Source: Mimachlamys varia (lineage: Eukaryota; Mollusca; Bivalvia; Pectinida; Pectinidae). From it: 64,000 nt of DNA. The position numbers and the translations under genes were made by a program. The stretch covers positions 29,380,201 through 29,444,200 of the forward strand of contig OX392527.1 in NCBI GenBank assembly GCA_947623455.1, written 5' to 3'. Each line of letters starts with the position of its first letter. Position 1 is the first letter of the stretch. Below the pieces are notes generated by a model. That model was not told the DNA's origin, ran no database searches, and saw only the letters and a list, made by a program, of their open reading frames with translations. Below, one piece after another: positions 23,238-33,100 of the stretch.

Positions 23238-24930
23238 ATTTGTTTTAGAATTTGGTGATTGTTCACTTTTAAGGTAAAAACGGGCTGTCGCCAAGGCGAC
23301 CCAATATCTCCATATCTTTTCTTACTATTTGTAGAAATACTAGGTATACGAATTAAACACAATAGATATATTAAGGGTATAGATGTTGATAATACTCCTA
23401 TTCTCATTTCCCAATATGCCGATGAAACATCTCTTATATTGGATGGCACCGACAAATCTCTGAAAGAATCTGTAGATAAGTTGAATAGCTTTGCTAAAAT
23501 ATCAGGTTTAAAAATTAACACTGATAAAACACAGGTAGTCTGGATTGGAAGTAAAAATCATAGTGGTGATACTTTCTTACCAGATTTAAATTTACAGTTG
23601 CGAAAGACAAAATCTACACTTCTTGGAAGTGAATTTAACTAAATTGAAGAATCTCATTGAGACATGGAGCAGAGGATCCCTTACTCTAATTGGTAGAATA
23701 TCTCTGATAAAGTCCTTAATGATACCTCAATTTAATAATTTATTTATTTCATTGCCGGATCCTGATGAAAGTTTTTTGACTAAATTAAATTCATAACTTT
23801 TTGGATTTTTATCGAATAGTAAAGTTGATAAAATCAAAAGAAATATTATAATTCAAAAATATTGTGATGGTGGGCTAAAATGGTTAATACAAAACCGTTT
23901 ATAGATTCATTTAAACATGGATGGATAGGGAAGTGTTATCACAGGTCAGGTAAGTGGCAATATATCATGAAAGTATATACTGATATGCACATGCTTTCAA
24001 ATTGTGGAGAAGAATATATTTCAGAGTGTCAAAATAAATGCAAAAATAATTGATATAATGAAAGATAGATGTTTTTAAAGCATGGACAAGATTTAATAAG
24101 ACAGATGAGGTAAGGTGTATTTTGAAAACACCAATGTGGTATAATACAAGCTTGACTATTGGTAGAAAATCTATATTTTACAGATCATGGTACAATAAAG
24201 GGAGGGTCATAATTAATGACTTGGTTAAAGATATTGACTCTCAAACTTGTTATACTTTTCAAGAATTCGTTCAAGCATATCAAATTGATCGCACAAATAT
24301 TCTTCAATATCAGGGTGTTCTATCCATAACAAAACGAAATACCTACATGCATGAATGATTCTGATAGAAGTGCAATCATATACCCCTTTATACCAAGTAA
24401 TGTTGAAACTTAAAAAAAGATAAAAGGGACAACAGATTCCTATGAGAGTTTAGTTAGAAATAATGCTACCCCAACAGGCAGGGGAAAATGGGAGAAAACA
24501 TTGGATTTAAATGATCTTAATTGGGTATATATTTATTGAGTGACACCGAATACAAAACTAAAATGGTTTCAACTAAGAAAAGTCCACCATATCTTGACAA
24601 CAAATTCTTTCATGTTTAAAATGGAAGCAGTTTCTAGTCATATCTGTACACTTTGTAATTCTGAACCAGAAACAATAACTCATGTATGGAATGCATAGAA
24701 GTACAGCAGTTTTTGCACGCAATGTAAATCAGATATGCAACAGAGTTGATAATGTTATCTTAATTATCATTAAACAATATATATATACAAGACAACGTGC
24801 CTCCATAAAATGTTTAACATTAATATCCTAGTTAAATTTATTAAAGAATATTACGCTATTCAGAGATGTATTTTTGCCAAAAGTCACGGAGATTTTGCTC
24901 ACGGTCAGTTTGAAAAAGAATGAAAAAATG
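23238..24930 (+). mobile_element. 5'-truncated Tx1/L1-like LINE (inactive)
   Basis: The piece starts within RT at GCRQGDPISPYLFLLF near 23281. It passes through QYADETSLILDG near 23415, where the second catalytic Asp is Glu, then the thumb GLKINTDKTQVVW. Near 23640-23740 the typical WSRGSLTLIGRI follows after a frameshift. Positions 24122-24358 hold PMWYNTSLTIG and YQIDRTNILQYQ. Near 24645 is a Cys-rich knuckle, CTLCNSEPETITHVWN. Several stops and frameshifts make it non-coding. Confidence 0.8.
23259..23642 (+). pseudogene. RT fragment with a mutated catalytic motif (YADE)
   Basis: A 127-codon open piece of the Tx1/L1-like LINE. The RT catalytic motif should be Y/F-A-D-D; here it reads YADE, a single base change (GAT/C to GAA). 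That would abolish metal binding at the second aspartate. The rest of the motif C and thumb context is well kept. Confidence 0.8.
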
Positions 24931-25313
24931 GGGAAAAATGTTAGAATTTGGTGACGTTAATTAAGGTAAGATAGCATTGACATTTTTATACTGCTTTTGA
25001 ATCCCTACAATCTAGGTAGGAAAGTATATTACTATGACTTTCATGCTATCCATTTCCCCCTGATCCTTTTTATTCATTGATTATTCAACATCCCTTCATC
25101 CCTTGTTTTTGTTTTGTTTTTAATCTATACATGTACACATGGACTCTTGTGTCATTCTCTCATCAATATCAGATACTAGCCTAGATGACAATGATATCTG
25201 TGGGAATGATTTCCTGATTAGATCACGATGTTGATAATGATGAAGATAAATATTATGATGACAATTATAATGATGATGACACAAGATGATGATGTCATGA
25301 TGGTTATAGTTGT

Positions 25314-25314
<1 letters not shown>

Positions 25315-25353
<39 letters not shown>
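25315..25353. repeat. (GAT)13 microsatellite
   Basis: Thirteen perfect trinucleotide units, preceded by degenerate GATGAT-rich sequence from about 25190. Confidence 0.95.
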
Positions 25354-25877
25354 ACCATATGTAAGAGTGAATGTGAGTGTGTGAGTCTATTTGTTTATAT
25401 ATTGTGGCTGTAAAAATTTGTAAAAATAAAATATTACAGCAAAAGTTCATAAGATTAAGTAACAAAAAAAAGGTTCATATAATGCACTGTAGTTGTTTTG
25501 ACGAAATGCCTGAGCTGTATGTGACATAAGAATGAGTGATTAATATATACTGTATCAGATTAATGTAAAATCATGATCTGTTTAATGAAATGTGAGAATA
25601 TTACGTCTGAGTAATGTGAGAATATTATAAAGATTGTATTTGGAAATGAGAGATAAATGTACTAAGAGAATAGTAGATACATTTTATAGATGTGAGAATG
25701 ATAGTGACGTTAGCTTTATAGCAGTGTGATCGTAGCTTATATATGTATGTTGATAGTTCTTTTCAATTATTCAATTAAACGTGATTTATTTACATTTGTA
25801 TGGCATTGACACTATAATAAAGTCTCATTGAGAGCTTTGTCGCTGAATGGACTGTGAATACATGCAATCACCCGACA

Positions 25878-26177
25878 CTATTCAAATATAAATGTTCCAC
25901 GTATTAATACAGCACAGACCGGAACTATAATGTCAAACGTAAACAAACATGGCGGCTGCTGAAAAGTCGTAAACGTGAAATTTTGGAAAAAAAGACCACA
26001 TTCACTGCACTTATCCACAAGAGTTTGTAAACAGAAACTGCACTGATTGTCAACAGGCATATTCGTATGCAAACTCCTGTCCTCTGACGTAAAAACACTC
26101 GCTTTAAAACACGCGTCTATCAGCCCTAGTGTCCTAACGCATCTAATGGTGTTTGCTTGAAAAGCTCTGTTATTCAA
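25878..26177 (-). other. Cys-rich open stretch with a CxxC-x7-CxxC pattern, doubtful gene
   Basis: On the - strand the phrase CSFCLQTLVDKCSECG has CxxC-x7-CxxC spacing, as at the start of the RING-H2 domain of RBX1/RBX2 proteins. The second half of such a domain is not found, and no start codon or splice site can be fixed. It could be a decayed exon or chance. It is 525 bp downstream of the opsin stop on the same strand. Confidence 0.2.
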
Positions 26178-26701
26178 ATACTATAATATTATAACCCCGA
26201 TACAGTTTAATTCTGAAAAACGCGACTTTCAGTGTTGAGAGGGTCCTTTGATTTTTCATTAAGTTAGTTGACGTTGGGTTTTAAGAATTTTTAATAATAA
26301 TGATATATTATAATATACAACATTTGATATAGCGCTCAATCTAGCTAATATAAGCCACTCTAAAGCGCTTTACAGTATATAGATACTTGAGGCTTGAAGA
26401 TATCAAGTGTGATCGGTCTCAGGTGGTAAAAACACAATCTCTACTCTGATACATGTGTTTTGAAGATTACAAAGGAGCCGCAACCAATTTCGAATCCTGT
26501 CAATTTTACCGTTAGTTGACCGAGAGGTTCTTTTGATGTACATGAAAGAGTCGAATTTGTCTTCTTGGTTCATCAACAATGTTGCGAAAACAGAACTTCA
26601 GTTTTGTTACGACATTTTCCAATGGTAGAGAGCGTAGGTGAATGTTACCACTTAATATCGAAGATGATGAAAAACAAGAAGTTAACTTATTAATTTCAGT
26701 A

Positions 26702-27181
26702 TCATATCGCAGAGAAGTCAATGCTAAATTTTCTTTGAGGTACGGCCGCTGGATCTCGAGGTTCAATTCTAACGCGCCGTTGGGCATTTCTGAGATTCAG
26801 GTGACCTGTGCTAGTTCGTTCAACATGTGTATCTGTCACAGAAGAATTTGCTATAAACATGTTGTCGTCGGGGAATTCGATGTCAAGAGCATCTTCAGTA
26901 CCTGTTGGAGAACGTGGGTAATACGTCACCCGTGGCCATGGTAACGTGGACACGCCCACCCTCCGTGTCGTCCAGGGTGCTACAAGTTTTACCACAGTGT
27001 CGCGGAAATTCGCGTTGGTGAAGGCGTATATAAAAGGATTATATGCACATGATGCTTTAGCGAGTAATGTCGGAAGTGCCGCAAAACTGGTCTCAACGTT
27101 GACATTAGCAACAGTCATGGCTGACATAATAGCGTACGGCGTCCAGGCAACCATGAATGCCAACATCATCAGGAAACTAAT
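26702..27181 (-). CDS. Opsin exon 5: TM6, TM7, C-terminal tail
   Basis: Acceptor TATGTTACAG before 27181. The 480 bases include the stop. TM6 has AWTPYAIMSAM, TM7 has the retinal lysine in LLAKASCAYNPFIY, and helix 8 starts with NANFR. The tail of about 100 residues holds Arg-rich and Ser/Thr sites; no palmitoylation-type Cys pair is seen after helix 8. Confidence 0.95.
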   Translation of the reverse strand: MSFLMMLAFMVAWTPYAIMSAMTVANVNVETSFAALPTLLAKASCAYNPFIYAFTNANFRDTVVKLVAPWTTRRVGVSTLPWPRVTYYPRSPTGTEDALDIEFPDDNMFIANSSVTDTHVERTSTGHLNLRNAQRRVRIEPRDPAAVPQRKFSIDFSAI

Positions 27182-30100
27182 CTGTAACATAATTTATGGG
27201 ATACAAATTACCACAAATAGTTGGCTATGGTCTTATAATAGAAAATTGATGTTAGACATATTAACAAGACACGAGGGTGTTATTATCTTCAACATAGTTT
27301 CATGAACGGTTAACACACTAGGGAAACACATTACAGTATAGTAATCAACAAACACAATGATCCGGTAATCACTATACGTACCGTGTTGTTAATACTTTTT
27401 AATAAAAGGCAATATACTGCAACCTGTCAAATAAGTAACGAAACTTACATTTATAGAGTAAAACCCCACTTACTCGAACCCCTGGAATACAGGGTATTTG
27501 AGTAGACCGCGGTTCAGTCTGGATCGTTCAGTAAAGATCTGTCACATCTTGCGTGATACCAAATAACCATACGTGAACGTATTAAGCTTGCGGCCGATCG
27601 CGACGAGTAATGACAGTAATAAAAGGGAATATTGAAACAAACGTACAGCATTTAATAAGATATGAACCTTAAACAACATACACACCTCATTTTCATTTAC
27701 ATTTTCATTTAGCTACAATAGATAGAAAGTGCACGGAATTGAATCTGCCTCTGTTTACAGTGTAACGTCCATGCTCGTAATACAGTCGCTTCCTGATATA
27801 TTGAATTTACGGATTCACAAAAGTGGCGATCGCCAAAAATATGTTTGATAAAAGCATTATTATACGAGCACCGCTTCATGACATTAGTCTAATGCATTAT
27901 CGAAAGTATCTAGCACAGAAGAACGGACAGATGAATTAATACAATAAACAGTTAATTAATGGCACTGGCTCATATGGAAATCAGAGAAAGTACGCATTAT
28001 GTAATGATTATGACATTGAAGATGAATTTCACTCTTTATCAAATGCAATATGCATAAAGATTTAAGGGACAAATATCTTAAACAATATTGTAGAAGAAAT
28101 CCAAGTATGTTTGAATTAATTCAATTAATTAACACAAATAACATGAAAGAACTATCTTATCTGGGTAAATACATTGGTTTCGCATTAGAAAGAAGAAAGG
28201 GTGATGTCAGTGTAAGTCCAGGATTATGTTTTCCCCTCACTCTATCCTATTGTAAACTGCCTGCATTGTGTGATTGAATGCGTTCGAGTGATTCTGAGTA
28301 CATGCAAGTATTGTAGATTTTGTATATGTCATGAAATATATCCATACAATAGTGTAAATAGTTAACAAAACGAAATTTAAACTTTAGAATTCAAAATTTT
28401 GAAGTATATCTTTGCCTGGGCAGATTAACACGACGTTTCTATTTTTAGAAACATCGAGTCAATATTGCATCTATGAATCATAATCATTGTGATGGCACAG
28501 TGCCCCACTGTGAATTTCTTGCTTTATCAAGTTAGATATAATACAATTTCAATATGATGCAAACACGTTTCATATCTAATATAAAGTTAAGGACCTTTTA
28601 TTCGGTCAATATGGTGTTATACCAACCTGGAAGAATCTAAAATATTGACATCGGGCTAACGCCCTCAGTCAATATTTGATTCTACCAGATCGGTATAACA
28701 CCATATTGATCTCACAGAAGGTCCATAATTGATATATATGTCGTATTTGAGTCATTAGGTACATTATATATAAGTGATCTGGAACAACATCACGTGTAAC
28801 CCCCTTGTAGCTTTGATAGTGACTATGTTGTAGAACACGCTTACAGCGTTGGGTTCCCTGTAAATAACGAGCTGGTACATAATGGTATAACCACCATTGT
28901 GTAAGTACTTACGATTGTTACGCGTTGTTCAAGTTCTTGTACAAACCGGGGTGTATATCCCCGCGTGGAGTCAGCTCCATTCGTTTGGGAACATTTGCAT
29001 ACTTTCTTCTGTAAGATCATTCCATAGGAGAAAACAATGACTCCCAGCGGGAAAATATATACTGCCAATATGACAGCTATTGTATAAGTGACGTCACCAA
29101 TGTCATTGCTATACCAGTTCACGCTGCAGGACACAGGCACAACTTCTATGACGTATGAAGACCAACCAATGAGTGGAGACAGTGTCCAGAACATGGCAAA
29201 TAACCAGATTGAGAACAGCATTTGTAACACTGTCAACTTTGTGATTTTCTTACCTGAAACACATTGAGCACAATCTGGTCGGTTAAAGCTCCTTTATAAA
29301 AAAATGGTTATCGTTTGTTATAAAAACCTCTTTTTATTTACATTACGTATATGTTGTAGAAATATTTTCAATATCAGGTTCATTGTCCATTTCAATTTAA
29401 GGTATGATGAATTATACCGTAGTATATACTAAAATTGAAATACATGTATTCCCGCCATATGCAGTACATATAATATAATTACAGATTCCTCAAGTTGATA
29501 TCTTAAATAAAACATTTTGTATATTGCCAATTTCACATCCGTACAGTTTTAGTGTATATAAATCAAATTGTCTCTAACAGTATCTTATGTTTATAGGGCA
29601 TAGCACGGGGAAAAATATCAAAATATTCGCCACTCGAGTGAAATATATATTTGGCGTTACTGCGACAAAATATAATATAGCAAATATCTTAATACATATT
29701 GTATATATAGCACTTACGAAAAACATCACTAGCTACTTTTTATCAGTAATTTTGATGAAGATAGCAGCTGGCTGGTATATATATATATATGAATAAATCA
29801 TTAATGAACTAGTATTATCGCTTTGAATTTTTCCATTTGAATTTGTATGTAGTGTTTTTGATTTGTCAAATCACAAAACGTGCTGTTTTCACTAGAACCC
29901 CATTTCACCTTTCATCGAATGAATTAATAATACTTTTATTTTAATAATAATGAAGTGTACTGTGCATAGATGTATATAACTGACCTGTTCAGTCATGTCA
30001 TACGGCCATGTCATAAAATGGTATTACCCCCATTAATAACACTATTGTGACGTCATAAACAAATGACGTCTTCATGACGTCTTATGATTGTCTTGGTAGT

Positions 30101-33100
30101 GAACTGTCACAGAAGAAATCTGCCTTCTTATAGAGAATTAATTTGAAAGTTTTTGTGTATTTTCTCATAAATATAAGTGATGTGATAAATAGAATCTTAC
30201 ACTTGTTTCAATGTAATATGGAATTGATTAAACTCGTTAAATAATTTAATATGTCACTCGCCTAAATGCTCGTGACATATTAAATTATATTACTTGTTTA
30301 ATAAATTCCATATTACATCGACACTCGTGTAAGATCCTCTATATATTCGATCCAAATTGTTTCGTAATCACATTGTTAATATACTGATAACCTTCTTTAG
30401 TTATTGGAACTCCTGTTAATACGTACGGTAACCGTACTGACATATGATGATGTAACGACAGAAGCCGAGGGCTGCGTGCGTCATTATGCTGCTTACTGCC
30501 GAGGTGAAACAAACGAAGGCGTATATCTTGCAGCCGACAACGTCAAATAGCCATCTGAAAAGTATAAGTTCTTACTATGATGTAAAGCAAGGATGTAAAA
30601 TATTGCAACAACGTCTCGCATCACACACACGTGTCTGTTACTTAAATATATTGGACACACGCTGTATATCATCAATCTCAACACATTACACATGATACAA
30701 AAACACAATTGCTCTTGAAACATCACTTTCAAGGTACCCTCGCCCTTCTAGGTTTTCGTACTAGGCCTTCGTGCTATATAACTGTATATATAATGTTACC
30801 GAGCGTTATTTGTTCGTGAAATATGTTACAACGTAATCGTCGAATATTAGTTACCTTATTCGAAAAGAAGTTGCAATAAGACAACAACCTGCAGGATATT
30901 GAATTGAGGTGTATTGCATATGACAGTTGGCCACAAATTTTGGCCAAATATTACAAGTTAAATACCGTTCAGCTAAGGAGTATATAAAAATGATGTTATA
31001 TATTGCAATGAAAAATACTTCCTTGCAAAAATACTGACATTTTTGTTAGATATCAGAACTGCAGAGGAACAGACTTATTTATTTATTAAAGATTACTGAA
31101 ATTGACAATAACTCCTTGTGTTACCATCTAAGAAAGGAATTCTATGACATTATTATATAGCCTTGGATGACTGCGAACCAGTCATTACGTTATTATATAG
31201 CTGGGGTGACTGCGAACCAGTCATTACGTTATTATATAGCCTTGGATGACTGCGAACCAGTCATTACGTTATTATATAGCCTGGGATGACTGCGAACCAG
31301 TCTTTACGTTATTATATAGCCTTGGATGACTGCGAACCAGTCATTACGTTATTATATAGCCTGGGATGACTGCGAACCAGTCATTACGTTATTATATAGC
31401 CTGGGATGACTGCGAACCAGTCATTACGTTATTATATAGCCTTGGATGACTGCGAACCAGTCATTACGTTATTATATAGCTGGGGTGACTGCGAACCAGT
31501 CATTACGTTATTATATAGCTGGGGTGACTGAGAACTAGTCATTACGTTATTATATAGCTGGGGTGACTGTGAACCAGTCATTACGTTATTATATAGCCTG
31601 GGGTGACTCCGAACCAGTCATTACGTTATTATATAGCCTTGGATGACTGCGAACCAGTCATTACGTTATTATATAGCTGGGGTGACTGCGAACCAGTCAT
31701 TACGTTATTATATAGCTGGGGTGACTGCGAACCAGTCATTACGTTATTATATAGCTGGGGTGACTGCGAACCAGTCATTACATTATTATATAGCCTGGGA
31801 TGACTGCGAACCAGTCATTAAGTTATTATATAGCTGGGGTGACTGCGAACCAGTCATTACGTTATTATATAGCTGGGGTGACTGCGAACAAGTCATTACG
31901 TTATTATATAGCTGGGGTGACTGAGAACTAGTCATTACGTTATTATATAGCCTGGGATGACTGCGAACCAGTCATTACGTTATTATAAAGCCTGGGGTGA
32001 CTGAGAACCAGTCATTACGTTATTATATAGCTGGGGTGACTGAGAACTAGTCATTACGTTATTATATAGCCTGGGATGACTGCGAACCAGTCATTACGTT
32101 ATTATAAAGCCTGGGGTGACTGAGAACCAGTCATTACGTTATTATATAGCTGGGGTGACTGCGAACCAGTCATTACGTTATTATATAGCTGGGGTGACTG
32201 CGAACCAGTCATTAAGTTATTATTTGGCCTGGGATGACAGCGAACCAGTCATTACGTTATTATAAAGCCTGCGATGACTGAGAACTAGTCATTACGTTAT
32301 TATATAGCTGGGGTGACTGCGAACCAGTCATTACGTTATTATATAGCCTGGGATGACAGCGAACCAGTCATTACGTTATTATATAGCCTTGGATGACTGC
32401 GAACCAGTCATTACGTTATTATATAGCTGGGGTGACTGTGAACCAGTCATTACGTTATTATATAGCTGGGGTGACTGTGAACCAGTCATTACTTTATTAT
32501 ATAGCTGGGGTGACTGCGAACCAGTCATTACGTTATTATATAGCTGGGGTGACTGTGAACCAGTCATTACGTTATTATTTGGCCTGGGATGACAGCGAAC
32601 CAGTCATTACGTTATTATAAAGCCTGGGATGACTGAGAACTAGTCATTAGTTATTATATTTACATTTGCGCTGCAACCCACGATATGAACATTACCAGCA
32701 AAAATGCCTTTTATAAAAGTATGAAAGCAATAGTTCTCGAGACGTAGCACGTGGTTCATTATGACGTCATAGATCAAGCTTGTTCAATGAGATTCTTGTC
32801 GCGCCGCTTCGAATAACATGGAGAATGCCCTTGCGTCAAACGCTAAAATGACTAATTATTATCATTGGCGCCAATTTTATTCAAGCTGGGCTGTTCCACC
32901 CATGTCGTTTAACTGACAACACACATACAAACGCAGGTAATAAACTATTAATTGGAAAAAATATAAATAAAGTTAAGCAATTGTTCTATAGTAGAAATGT
33001 GAATATATGGATTGAAAGTCATCTTTTTAAACTTTCATAGTGCTATGAAAGGTTAGCCGTTACATCCATATTCAGCATGAAGCCCTAGCGGGCTTCATTC

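Larger units (their letters stand above)
24931..26701. other. LINE 3' flank and opsin 3' flank
   Basis: It contains the GAT microsatellite at 25315-25353, a stretch at 26325-26380 with TATAGCGCTC..AAAGCGCTTTACAG that looks like a dispersed repeat, and the Cys-rich - strand open stretch at 25878-26177. No gene can be called with confidence. Confidence 0.4.

Noticed and set aside
25228..25413. Asp-rich plus frame
   Set aside because: It is the translation of the GAT microsatellite.
26642..27305. Two plus-strand frames of about 100-119 codons
   Set aside because: Antisense shadows of the opsin last exon.
31603..32620. Open frames with repeated VTANQSLRYYIAG and CEPVITLLYSWGD phrases
   Set aside because: Artefacts of the 39/40-bp minisatellite.
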